Below are positions 17,113 through 25,273 of a stretch of DNA of 40,070 bases, one piece after another. A model generated the notes under the pieces. That model did no database searches. It was not told the origin of the DNA and was given only the letters and a program-made list of their open reading frames with translations. The stretch comes from Sphingomonas sp. 32-62-10 (GTDB lineage: Bacteria > Pseudomonadota > Alphaproteobacteria > Sphingomonadales > Sphingomonadaceae): positions 1-40,070 of the forward strand of contig NCEE01000021.1 in NCBI GenBank assembly GCA_002280555.1, given 5' to 3'. How positions within the stretch are numbered: the stretch's first letter is position 1; the number at the start of each line of letters is the position of its first letter. Both the position numbers and the translations under genes were made by a program.

Positions 17113-18420
17113 TTACCCGCTCCGTTTCATCCGCACGATGAAAAAGCCGTCGCAGCCGCCTTGGTCGCTGCCGGGTACCGCCAGCGTCCCCGGCAGGGTG
17201 CGCAGCCAGCCACCGGGTGTCGGGGTAATACCGTCGGGCAGTTCATCAGGCCGGACCGGATCGATCGCGTAATCGGGCCGCGCGGCCAGAATCGCGTCGA
17301 GCTGCGCCTCGCCCTCGGCCGGTTCGAGCGAGCAGGTGGCATAGACCAGCGTCCCACCCGGCCGCACCCAGTCCGCCGCGCGCGCTAGCAACTGCGTCTG
17401 CAGCGCTGCCATCTCGGCGATCTGCGAAGGCAGCACGCGGTGGAGCACATCGGGGTGGCGACGGAAAATGCCCGTCGCGCTGCACGGTGCATCAAGCAGC
17501 ACGACATCGGCCGGGGCTTGGGTGCGCCATTTCAGCGCGTCGGCGGTGACGATATTGGCCTGAAGCTGGGTGCGCTCCAGATTATCGCGAAGTCGCGCGA
17601 GACGACTTTCGTTATTGTCGATCGCCGTTACCTTCCACCCGGCAGCGGCCAACTGGAGCGTTTTACCGCCGGGGGCGGCGCAGACATCGATCGCCGAACC
17701 GGTGCCCGCCCCGATCAACCGCGCGGCGAGCGAGGCGGCGATATCCTGCACCCACCAGCTGCCCTCGCCAAAACCCTCCATATCGGGAATCGCCGCATGA
17801 TCGGCGAGGCGGAGATGGCCGGGCATCAGGCTGACGCCATTCAGTCGCGCGGCCAGATCGGCGGTCTGGGCGGGATCGGCCAGCGTCAGATCAAGCGCGG
17901 GCGGGAGCGCGAGGCCACGTTCGGCTGCCGCAACCACATCGTCACCCCATGCCTTTTGCCAGCGCAAGGCGACGGGCATTGGCAGCGAGGGATGTTCGGG
18001 CAGCGCCGCATTACCGCGCATCAGTGTGCCGAACACGCCGTGGACCAGTTTGCGGGGGCCGCCATCGACCAGCGGCAGCACGGTCGAGATCGCGGCATGC
18101 GGCGGCGTGCCGAGCGCGAGCGCCTGCACCAGCGCGATCCGCAGCGCCATCCGCGCCTTGGCATCATCGGGCAGCGCGCGCTGCGTGGCCGAATCGATCA
18201 GCGCGTCGAGATCACCCATCCGCCGCAGCGTTTCAGCGGCAATCGCATGGACGAGGGCGCGATCATCGGCGCGCGATATTTCGCGCGTGGCTGGCCCGAG
18301 CGCTTGTTCGAGCGGCTGGCCGCGCCGCATCACCGCATCGAGTACACGCAGCGCCGCGCGGCGAACGGGCACGCCGGGCGCATCTTCAGGTTGTTTTGCG
18401 GCAGATTGGGGGGGACGCAC
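17113..18420 (-). CDS. rsmB: 16S rRNA (cytosine-5)-methyltransferase, RsmB-like
   Basis: About 435 residues. The N-terminal third is a NusB-like RNA-binding domain (RRAALRVLDAVMRRGQPLEQAL ... DRALVHAIAAETLRR). The C-terminal two thirds form a SAM-dependent RsmB/NSUN methyltransferase with CAAPGGKT (SAM binding), LLDAPCSATG (motif IV Cys) and YATCSLEPAE (motif VI catalytic Cys). RsmB methylates C967 of 16S rRNA. I chose GTG at 18420: the CAGGAG ribosome binding site (complement of 18430-18435) lies nine bases upstream, whereas the TTG at 18426 is only three bases from it. It heads the minus-strand run rsmB-rpe-heparinase-purH and is divergent from the DUF1674 gene, 56 bp away. Confidence 0.94.
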   Translation of the reverse strand: MRPPQSAAKQPEDAPGVPVRRAALRVLDAVMRRGQPLEQALGPATREISRADDRALVHAIAAETLRRMGDLDALIDSATQRALPDDAKARMALRIALVQALALGTPPHAAISTVLPLVDGGPRKLVHGVFGTLMRGNAALPEHPSLPMPVALRWQKAWGDDVVAAAERGLALPPALDLTLADPAQTADLAARLNGVSLMPGHLRLADHAAIPDMEGFGEGSWWVQDIAASLAARLIGAGTGSAIDVCAAPGGKTLQLAAAGWKVTAIDNNESRLARLRDNLERTQLQANIVTADALKWRTQAPADVVLLDAPCSATGIFRRHPDVLHRVLPSQIAEMAALQTQLLARAADWVRPGGTLVYATCSLEPAEGEAQLDAILAARPDYAIDPVRPDELPDGITPTPGGWLRTLPGTLAVPGSDQGGCDGFFIVRMKRSG

Positions 18421-18476
18421 TTGCAACGGCTCCTGACAGGCCCGATTTTGGGGGCAGCAACGAATGGAGACCCGCC

Positions 18477-18644
18477 ATGGGCCAGCGCCCGCCGCATGTG
18501 AAGCCGCCCGAGTATCTTTCCAAAAGCCCCCCCGTGCCCGCGCCCGAACCGGTGGTTGCCGAAACCGCGCAGAATGACCCGCTGGGGCTAAACCCGGTAC
18601 GCTATGGCGACTGGGAGCTTAAGGGTATCGCGATCGATTTTTGA
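18477..18644 (+). CDS. DUF1674 protein, SdhAF4-like (succinate dehydrogenase assembly factor)
   Basis: A 55-residue protein. The N-terminus is proline-rich and probably disordered (PPHVKPPEYLSKSPPVPAPEP). The C-terminus NPVRYGDWELKGIAIDF is the conserved core of DUF1674/SDHAF4, whose mitochondrial relative chaperones the flavinylated SdhA subunit before complex II assembly. The bacterial role is inferred from that. It is divergent from rsmB. The sdh genes are not in the window. The gene is followed by a REPIN-like element and then the convergent gpsA. Confidence 0.85.
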   Translation: MGQRPPHVKPPEYLSKSPPVPAPEPVVAETAQNDPLGLNPVRYGDWELKGIAIDF

Positions 18645-18675
18645 GGGAGGGAACAGGCCCCCTTATCCCAGCCCA

Positions 18676-18740
18676 GTTCGGGCTGAGCGAAGTCGAAGCC
18701 CAAGCGCTGCACGTGCCCTTCGACTTCGCTCAGGGCGAAC
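18676..18740. repeat. REPIN-like inverted pair of hairpins (copy 2)
   Basis: Two hairpins between the convergent DUF1674 gene and gpsA. The left has stem GGGCT/AGCCC (18680-18684 and 18697-18701) around the 12-nt core GAGCGAAGTCGA. The right, read on the minus strand, has stem GCCCT/AGGGC around the same core (plus-strand 18715-18736). The outer GTTCG and CGAAC are complementary. The spacer AAGCGCTGCACGT lies between. The stems differ from those of copy 1 (5022-5098), yet each is self-complementary. Confidence 0.8.
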
Positions 18741-18772
18741 GGATGTTTGAGAATTGCGAGCCTGAATTAGCA

Positions 18773-19753
18773 TTAAGCCCCTTCCTCCGCCCGGAGCGGC
18801 CGAGCGAGCAATGCCTCGACCACGCCACCCACCGGTGCGCCCTCCAGCAACGCACAAACCGCGTCGACCACCGGCATCTCCACGCCTGCCGCACGCGCCG
18901 CTTCACGGAGGACGGGTGCGGTGTACGCCCCTTCCGCCACACTCAGCTTGCCCGCAACCAGATCGCCCGCCGCTTTCCCCTGACCAAGCCCTACCCCCAG
19001 CGCGAAATTGCGTGAACTGGTCGACGAGCACGTCAGCACCAGATCGCCAAGCCCCGACAAACCGGTGAGCGTTTCCGCCCGCCCGCCGCGGGCCAGGCCA
19101 AAGCGCGTCATCTCGGCAAAACCGCGCGCGATGAGCGCGGCGCGGGCATTGAGGCCAAGCCCTGCTCCTTCCACCACACCGCAGGCGATGGCGAGCACGT
19201 TCTTTACCGCACCGCCAATCTCCGCGCCGATCACATCGTTCGACAGATAGGGGCGAAACGACGGCCCGGCGAGCCGATCAACCAGCTGCGCGCCCAGATT
19301 GGCATCGGCACAGGCGAGCGTCACTGCCGTCGGCAATCCCGCTGCGACTTCATGCGCAAAGGTGGGGCCGGAGAGGACCGCGATCGGCGCATTGGGGTGC
19401 ACCTGCGCGGCGACTTCGCCCACCAGCAGCTGCGTGCCCGCCTCGATCCCCTTGGCGCAGAGCACCAAAGGCGTGTTGCCGACCGGCGCTTCGGCGAGCA
19501 CGGCCCGCACGTGCTGCGCGGGCACCACCACTAGCAAAGCATCGCAATCCGCCAGCGCGCCAAGATCACCCGTCGCCTTGACGTCATGACTGAGTGCTAA
19601 CCCCTTCAGAAACAGGGGGTTTTCGTGTAGGGCGTTGATTGATGCCACCACTTCCGGTTCCCGGGCCCAGAGGAGCACCGGATCGCCCGCCTGCGCCGCG
19701 ACTTGCGCCAGCGCGGTGCCCCAGGCGCCGCCGCCGATCACGCCGATCCTCAC
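18773..19753 (-). CDS. gpsA: NAD(P)H-dependent glycerol-3-phosphate dehydrogenase
   Basis: 326 residues making sn-glycerol-3-phosphate for phospholipids. The dinucleotide-binding motif is GVIGGGAWGTALAQVAA. The active-site lysine is in IGGAVKNVLAIACG, and the substrate-binding segments RGFAEMTRFGLARGG and TLTGLSGLGDLVLTCSS are intact. The start overlaps the tsaD stop by four bases (ATGA), so the two genes are coupled in the order tsaD, gpsA. The gene is convergent with the DUF1674 gene, separated by the REPIN-like element. Confidence 0.96.
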   Translation of the reverse strand: MRIGVIGGGAWGTALAQVAAQAGDPVLLWAREPEVVASINALHENPLFLKGLALSHDVKATGDLGALADCDALLVVVPAQHVRAVLAEAPVGNTPLVLCAKGIEAGTQLLVGEVAAQVHPNAPIAVLSGPTFAHEVAAGLPTAVTLACADANLGAQLVDRLAGPSFRPYLSNDVIGAEIGGAVKNVLAIACGVVEGAGLGLNARAALIARGFAEMTRFGLARGGRAETLTGLSGLGDLVLTCSSTSSRNFALGVGLGQGKAAGDLVAGKLSVAEGAYTAPVLREAARAAGVEMPVVDAVCALLEGAPVGGVVEALLARPLRAEEGA

Positions 19754-20784
19754 GCCTTCACCCCCGCGCCGCGCACTGCCTCTGCCAGCGGATCGAGCGG
19801 CCAGCGGGGGCGCGCCGCAACGTCGAGCGGATCGGTGAGACCAGCGGCAAAGCGCTCCGCCCCCGCCCAGCCGATCATCGCGGCGTTATCGGTACAAAGC
19901 CACAGAGGCGGCGCGATAAGGCGAAGGTCATGGGCCGATGCCGTCGCTAGAAGTCCGGTGCGAACCGCCTGGTTGGCCGCGACCCCGCCGGCGACGACAA
20001 GGGCGCTGACACCCGAATGAACGGCGAGTTGGCGCGCCGTGCGATCAACCAGGCAGTCAACCACCGCCTGTTGAAACGATGCGGCGATATCCTCGATCCG
20101 GTATTTGCCCGTTTCGTGTGCGCGCACAACCGCGCTTTTGAGCCCGGCGAACGAGAAATGCGGCTCGGCACTGCCCAGCAGCGGCCGTGGCAGCGGCACG
20201 GCCGAGGCATCGCCCAAAGCCGCCGCGCGCTCGACAGCCGGACCGCCGGGAAAGCCAAGCCCCAAAATCTTCGCGGTCTTGTCGAAAGCCTCACCCGCAG
20301 CGTCGTCGATCGTGGTGGCGAGGCGGCGATAGCGCGCAACGCCCTCGACCAGCAGCAACTGGCAATGCCCGCCCGACACGAGCAAAAGCAGATAGGGGAA
20401 ATCGAGATCGGGATCGCTCAATCGCGGGGAAAGCGCGTGCCCCTCCAGATGATTGACGGCGATCAGCGGCTTGCCCGCCGCATGCGCGAGCGCCTTGCCC
20501 GTCACCAGCCCGACCATGACGCCACCAATCAGCCCCGGCCCCGCCGTTGCCGCGATTGCATCGACCTGTGCGAGCGAAACGCCTGCATCGGCCAGCGCGG
20601 CTTCGACCAGGGGCACCAGTATCTCGACATGCGCCCGCGCGGCGATTTCGGGCACAACGCCGCCATAGGGCCGATGCGCCGCTTCTTGCCCTGCCAGCCG
20701 GTGCGCCAACACCTGCCGGTCGCTCGTCACCACGGCAGCGGCAGTTTCGTCGCAGCTCGATTCAATACCCAGGGTCAGCGCCAT
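19750..20784 (-). CDS. tsaD: tRNA N6-adenosine threonylcarbamoyltransferase
   Basis: 344 residues. TsaD transfers the threonylcarbamoyl group to A37 of ANN-decoding tRNAs as part of the TsaBDE complex. The family features are present: the N-terminal LGIESSCDETAAAVV, the metal-ligand histidines in NHLEGHAL, the glycine-rich VAGGVAANQAVRT and the aspartate in CTDNAAMIG. The start ATG is 34 bp from the divergent hemC start, so both promoters must lie in or next to that short gap. The stop overlaps the gpsA start by four bases. Confidence 0.97.
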   Translation of the reverse strand: MALTLGIESSCDETAAAVVTSDRQVLAHRLAGQEAAHRPYGGVVPEIAARAHVEILVPLVEAALADAGVSLAQVDAIAATAGPGLIGGVMVGLVTGKALAHAAGKPLIAVNHLEGHALSPRLSDPDLDFPYLLLLVSGGHCQLLLVEGVARYRRLATTIDDAAGEAFDKTAKILGLGFPGGPAVERAAALGDASAVPLPRPLLGSAEPHFSFAGLKSAVVRAHETGKYRIEDIAASFQQAVVDCLVDRTARQLAVHSGVSALVVAGGVAANQAVRTGLLATASAHDLRLIAPPLWLCTDNAAMIGWAGAERFAAGLTDPLDVAARPRWPLDPLAEAVRGAGVKA

Positions 20785-20818
20785 GGCTTCCCTCTAGCCG
20801 CAACCGGCGCTAGCACCA

Positions 20819-21751
20819 ATGACGATGACAACGCTCCGTTCCCCCCTCCGATTAGGCACGCGCGGATCGCCGCTTGCCCTTACCCAAGCCAATATGGTGC
20901 GCGACGCGCTGATCGCCGCGCACAGGCTGTCGCATGACGATATCGAGATCGTCACGATCAAGACGACCGGCGATCAGGTGCAGGATCGCCCGCTCGCCGA
21001 GATCGGCGGCAAGGCGCTTTGGACGAAGGAACTCGATCGGGCGATGCTGGAGGGGGAGATCGACCTCGCCGTGCACTCGATGAAGGACGTCGAAACGATT
21101 CGGCCCGAGCCGATCGTGATCACCGCCATGCTCCCCCGTGCCGATGTGCGCGACCGCATCATTGGTCCAGCCGGAATCGATGCACTACCCCTGGGCGCGG
21201 TGATCGGGACCAGCTCGCCGCGCCGTTCCGCCCAATTGCGGCGGCTGCGCCCGGATCTGTCGATCGTGCTGCTGCGCGGCAATGTCGATACCCGGCTCAA
21301 TAAGGTGGCATCGGGCGAAATTGACGCGACTCTGCTCGCCGCGGCCGGGCTCGATCGGCTGGGGCGACCGGATGTGGGCACAGGAATCGAGATTGACGTC
21401 ATGCTGCCAGCGCCGGCTCAAGGCGCTGTCGGCATCGAGACCCGCGCCGCCGATACCGAGACGACAGCTTTGGTCGCGGCCATCGCCGATGCGCCAACCA
21501 TGGCCTGTGTCCGCGCCGAACGGGCGCTTTTGCTGGCGCTGGGGGCGGATTGCCATTCGCCAATGGCTGCGCTGGCGGTGGTCGATGGGGGCGCGCTTTG
21601 GCTGCGGGCCGAGTTGTTCAACGCCGATGGCAGCGCGCATGTTGCCGGTGAAGCGCGCGGACCCGCAAACGATCTGCGCTTTGCCCGTGAACTGGCGCAT
21701 GATCTGCTCGCCGCGGCCCCCGAAGGCGTGCGGGCGCTGTTTGCCAAGTGA
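20819..21751 (+). CDS. hemC: Porphobilinogen deaminase (hydroxymethylbilane synthase)
   Basis: 310 residues joining four porphobilinogens into hydroxymethylbilane for haem synthesis. The N-terminus LRLGTRGSPLALTQAN, the active-site AVHSMKDVE, the substrate-binding SSPRRSAQL and RGNVDTRL, and the cofactor-binding cysteine in LGADCHSPMAAL are all present. The ATG at 20819 is used; an ATG two codons later is possible. It is the first gene of hemC-hemD-mitofilin-like. Confidence 0.97.
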   Translation: MTMTTLRSPLRLGTRGSPLALTQANMVRDALIAAHRLSHDDIEIVTIKTTGDQVQDRPLAEIGGKALWTKELDRAMLEGEIDLAVHSMKDVETIRPEPIVITAMLPRADVRDRIIGPAGIDALPLGAVIGTSSPRRSAQLRRLRPDLSIVLLRGNVDTRLNKVASGEIDATLLAAAGLDRLGRPDVGTGIEIDVMLPAPAQGAVGIETRAADTETTALVAAIADAPTMACVRAERALLLALGADCHSPMAALAVVDGGALWLRAELFNADGSAHVAGEARGPANDLRFARELAHDLLAAAPEGVRALFAK

Positions 21752-21764
21752 AACCGACGCGGCC

Positions 21765-22469
21765 GTGAGTGGGCGACCGGGGCACAGACGGGTTCTTGTT
21801 TTGCGACCCGCACCCGGCAACCGGGCGACGCTGGACCGGCTGGCGGCGCTCGGGGTTCAGGGTGTTGGCATCCCTTTGTTCGAAACAGTGCCGATAGAGT
21901 GGACGGCACCCGATCCGGACAATTTCGATGCATTGATGTTCACCAGTGCCAATGCGGTTCGATTGGCAGGCGACGGATTGGCCCGATTACGGGTGCTCCC
22001 GGTGTTAGCGGTGGGCGATGCGACCGCGCAAGCGGCGCGCGAAGCTGGATTTGACGTCATGGCGACGGGCGATAGCGACGCGCAGGCCCTGCTGCGATCG
22101 ACACAGCAATCAGGCATTCAACGTGCGCTTCACCTCGGCGGGCGCGAATCGATGGTTTCGCCGGGGGTCGGTTCGGGCGACATCGTGCACGAATCGATCA
22201 TTGTTTATGCCAGCGATCCAGCCCCGGTTGCCCCGGATGCCCTTGCCGGGGTGGTCGACGGGGTTGCTTTGCTCCATTCACCCAGGGCCGCACAGCGATT
22301 TGCGGCATTGGTCGATGCATCAAACTTTGCTCGAAACCGGATCATCTTGGCCACGCTGAGCCCAGCCATAACCCAAGCGGCAGGCGAAGGCTGGCGGACA
22401 ATCTGGACAGCACCCGCACCAACAGATTCAGCCCTGACGAAGCTGGTCAGCGAAAGGCATCGCGCCTGA
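21765..22469 (+). CDS. hemD: Uroporphyrinogen-III synthase
   Basis: About 234 residues from the GTG at 21765, 13 bp after hemC. The first strand RVLVLRPAPGNRATLDRLAALG and the segment FDALMFTSANAVRLAGDGLA are the recognisable HemD patterns; the second lobe (RALHLGGRESM, IIVYASDPAP) follows the bilobed layout. The family is poorly conserved, and position directly after hemC supports the call strongly. HemD closes hydroxymethylbilane with inversion of ring D. The frame is open further upstream but lies inside hemC. Confidence 0.9.
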   Translation: MSGRPGHRRVLVLRPAPGNRATLDRLAALGVQGVGIPLFETVPIEWTAPDPDNFDALMFTSANAVRLAGDGLARLRVLPVLAVGDATAQAAREAGFDVMATGDSDAQALLRSTQQSGIQRALHLGGRESMVSPGVGSGDIVHESIIVYASDPAPVAPDALAGVVDGVALLHSPRAAQRFAALVDASNFARNRIILATLSPAITQAAGEGWRTIWTAPAPTDSALTKLVSERHRA

Positions 22470-22504
22470 TTGACCGGGCGCACCGGCGCGGGGATAAGGG
22501 GGCG

Positions 22505-23458
22505 ATGCCCAGCGATGATCCTGAAGCCCCGGCCTCCACGCCCCAGGCCTATGCGCGAGCGCCCAGCTCGCGCGCGCCGCTGATCGGCGCGTTGATCGCC
22601 TTTGTGCTCGGCATTGCCGTTACCGCCTTGTTCGTCACCCAATATCGCCAATGGCTCCCCCGGGGTGTACAGGGGATGTTCGAGGCAACACCTGCCCCAA
22701 CTGCGGCAACCACCGAAGATCCTGGAACGGGGTTCATGCCACCGCCGGAAGCCGGATCGGCGGCTCGATTGCTCGACAGCGAAGCCCTGAATGCCCGGCA
22801 GGCGGCGATTGCCGCTCAACTCGCCACGCTTGAGGCCCGCGCTGAGACGATCGATCGCGATTCGCACGCCGCCGCCAATAATGCTGCTCGCGCCGAGGCA
22901 CTGCTGATCGCCTTCTCAGCCCGTAGGGCGATTGATCGGGGCCTTGCACTGGGCAGTATCGAGCCACAGCTTCAGATGCGTTTCGGGGTCAGCCAGCCGC
23001 GCGCGGTCGGCGCGATCGTCCAGGCATCGCGCACCCCGGTAACCTTGGAGGATCTGCGGCTGGCGCTTGATGCCAGCGCGCCCGAACTCACCACCGGCGT
23101 CGCAACCACCGGTTGGTGGCCCAGCCTGCGCCGGGAGATATCGAGCCTGGTGGTGATCCGGCATGAAGGGACACCATCGCCCCGGGCGGCCGATCGGCTG
23201 GCGCGCGTTCGGCGGTTGCTAGATGCCGGGCAGGTTGAGGCTGCGCTGGTTGAGGTCGCCCGGCTGCCGGGCGCGCCCAAGGCGTCCTCCTGGATCGCGG
23301 CGGCCCGGCGTTTTGTTGCTGCCCATCAAGCGTTGGACACAATCGAGACGGCAGCGATCCTGGGTCAGGGTCTTGAAGCGCCTGCGTCGCCAACAGCGGC
23401 AGTCAGTTCGTCGACCCCGGTGACCGAAACAACTGCTACGGCAGCGCTGACCGAGTAA
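22505..23458 (+). CDS. Mitofilin/Mic60-like inner-membrane protein of the hem operon
   Basis: 317 residues. A hydrophilic start (about 25 residues) is followed by one membrane helix (LIGALIAFVLGIAVTALFVT). A predicted coiled coil follows (NARQAAIAAQLATLEARAETIDRD, with heptad-like alanine and leucine), and then a helical C-terminal domain (ADRLARVRRLLDAGQVEAALVEVARLPGAP) that resembles the mitofilin signature. In alphaproteobacteria the gene after hemC-hemD often encodes a Mic60 homologue; in mitochondria and some alphaproteobacteria Mic60 shapes inner-membrane folds. The assignment rests mostly on position and architecture. The hemY gene that often follows is absent: the convergent tpsB comes next. 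Confidence 0.75.
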   Translation: MPSDDPEAPASTPQAYARAPSSRAPLIGALIAFVLGIAVTALFVTQYRQWLPRGVQGMFEATPAPTAATTEDPGTGFMPPPEAGSAARLLDSEALNARQAAIAAQLATLEARAETIDRDSHAAANNAARAEALLIAFSARRAIDRGLALGSIEPQLQMRFGVSQPRAVGAIVQASRTPVTLEDLRLALDASAPELTTGVATTGWWPSLRREISSLVVIRHEGTPSPRAADRLARVRRLLDAGQVEAALVEVARLPGAPKASSWIAAARRFVAAHQALDTIETAAILGQGLEAPASPTAAVSSSTPVTETTATAALTE

Positions 23459-23532
23459 TCGGCGCACGCCATCGCACAGGATCGCCCTTGATCAGGCGAT
23501 ATGGCGGCATGCACGGGTCGATAGGTGACTGC

Positions 23533-25272
23533 TCAATAAATGAAGGTGGCCGAAATCAGCGCACGTGGATTGGGCCGCCGATCGGCACCCCCCAGCGCGC
23601 GTCGGGCATAGGCGCCCTGGAAATCAACCGATCCATAACGGTGCGATAGGCGAAGGCCACCGCCCGCGGATTGGATATCCTGCGATACGCTCGGCACCGT
23701 TGCGGTCCGCAGACTCGTCGTGCGGGCTGCGTCGACAAAGCCGTAAATCTGGGCGTTGCGGACGATCGTGTTGCTGATCGGGATATCGTACCGCAACTCC
23801 GCGATACCGCCATAACCGCGATCACCGGTAATCGCCGCCGGATCGAAACCCCGCCCAACCCCGGAGCCGCCAAAAGAAATGAGCTCGCCCGATAGCAGCT
23901 TCGAATTGGTATATTGCCCCTGGAAGGACAATTGTGCGCTGAATTGTCCCACCAGCGACTGGGTGCGCTGGACCGAATAGACCAACCGCGTGAAACTGGG
24001 GTCGAAATTCAACGTCGACGGCGCCGGCGACGTCCTGCTCAAAGCCCCCAAAACAGGGAGCCCTTGCAAAACGCTGGCGTTGATCGTTGTGGATCCGTTG
24101 AGGAAGCCATTTTCCTGCGCTGACAAACCGATGTCCAGCACGGTGGTGCGGTCCCGAATCAGGGGAACGCCCAGAACGTCGGTATCGGATCGGTTCACCG
24201 ACATGCCCACTTCCCCGAACAGCGAAAAAGCGCGGCTGCGGATAAAGGGATAACGCGCGCGCGCGCTGATCGTGATCAGGTTATTGACAATACCCAGCGC
24301 TCGAACCGATCCGCTGGGACGGGCCTTTGCCGCCAGCACCCCGACACTGGCGAGGAGGCCCTGGTTGCCGATGCCCAACAGGTACCGCCCGCTAACCGAT
24401 TGAACTGATGCGAGATTGCGCCCGCCGGCATTGATGCCAATGTTCAGCGATCCGGGCAGGTCGAGCGGCCGATTGAACGTTGCATTAAGCCCATATGACC
24501 ATGGGCCCAGAATTCGTGACGCGCCGTTGTTGATCGATGCGACATAGGTATCGGGCCGTTCCTCAAGCGTGACGATCAGACTTGATCCGCCCAAGGTCGC
24601 GCCCTGACGAAGCACGCTGGTGCCGCCAATACCGGGCATATCGTTCAGGATGAGCAGTCGGCGTTCGAGTGACGGCAGATCGATCGGCTTGTGCTGCAGC
24701 AACGGTTCCAGTGCTTCGCGCACTGCGCGCTGAGTGCCTGCATCCAGCCCCTCAACGGTGATATCCTCGATAAAGCCTTCGATCACGGTGACCTTGACGA
24801 GCCCGTTGCTGATCGGTTGTGGCGGAATGAAAACGCGGGTGAGGAAATAGCCCTTTTCGCGGTATAGCTCTTCCAGCTTGGTCGCGGCTTCGCGAACGGC
24901 GCCCAGGCCAACGCGCTTGCCTTTGATATCAGTAAAAAAGCCATTGACCACATCAGGCGGAAACGCCGTTGCGCCTTCCACTGCCACGTCGCGCAGCACG
25001 AACTGAACCGCCTCGATCGATTTGGGCACGGCGGATTTGTCGGTTGACTGGATGCGCAGCTCGAATTTTGGCGTGCGCACCGGCGGCAGCGTGAGACGTT
25101 CGCGCGAAATTTCGGCAGCGCTGGGCTGCACCACCTGAGGTGGTGGCGGCGGCACTTGGGCATAGGCCGTGCCCATGGTCGACAACATCGTGCCGGTGAC
25201 GCCCATCGTCCCCAGCCCAACAGAGCGAAGCACATGCAGCCCGGATCGGTCGATCGTGGAGGTGACAATCAC
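23533..25272 (-). CDS. ShlB/FhaC/HecB-family outer-membrane transporter (TpsB)
   Basis: 579 residues. TpsB proteins are 16-stranded barrels that export a TpsA partner across the outer membrane. The N-terminus carries a signal sequence ending near GTAYAQ and a proline-rich linker (VPPPPPQVVQ). Two POTRA domains follow, the second with the TpsB-type EKGYFLTRVFIPPQ and EGFIEDITVEGLD. The barrel has the conserved L6 hairpin motif GRGFDPAAITGDRGYGG, with the VRGY-type Arg, and ends in a beta-strand with terminal aromatic (ISATFIY). The start is GTG at 25272 with GAGGATA eight bases upstream. It is the last gene of the tpsA-CHAT-unknown-cyclase-tpsB operon, one base after the cyclase stop. Confidence 0.93.
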   Translation of the reverse strand: MIVTSTIDRSGLHVLRSVGLGTMGVTGTMLSTMGTAYAQVPPPPPQVVQPSAAEISRERLTLPPVRTPKFELRIQSTDKSAVPKSIEAVQFVLRDVAVEGATAFPPDVVNGFFTDIKGKRVGLGAVREAATKLEELYREKGYFLTRVFIPPQPISNGLVKVTVIEGFIEDITVEGLDAGTQRAVREALEPLLQHKPIDLPSLERRLLILNDMPGIGGTSVLRQGATLGGSSLIVTLEERPDTYVASINNGASRILGPWSYGLNATFNRPLDLPGSLNIGINAGGRNLASVQSVSGRYLLGIGNQGLLASVGVLAAKARPSGSVRALGIVNNLITISARARYPFIRSRAFSLFGEVGMSVNRSDTDVLGVPLIRDRTTVLDIGLSAQENGFLNGSTTINASVLQGLPVLGALSRTSPAPSTLNFDPSFTRLVYSVQRTQSLVGQFSAQLSFQGQYTNSKLLSGELISFGGSGVGRGFDPAAITGDRGYGGIAELRYDIPISNTIVRNAQIYGFVDAARTTSLRTATVPSVSQDIQSAGGGLRLSHRYGSVDFQGAYARRALGGADRRPNPRALISATFIY

Positions 25273-25273
25273 T

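Noticed and set aside
23481..23500. Hairpin ATCGCC/GGCGAT between the mitofilin-like gene and tpsB
   Set aside because: Only a 6-bp stem and no T-tract on either strand; too weak to call a terminator, though the genes are convergent here.
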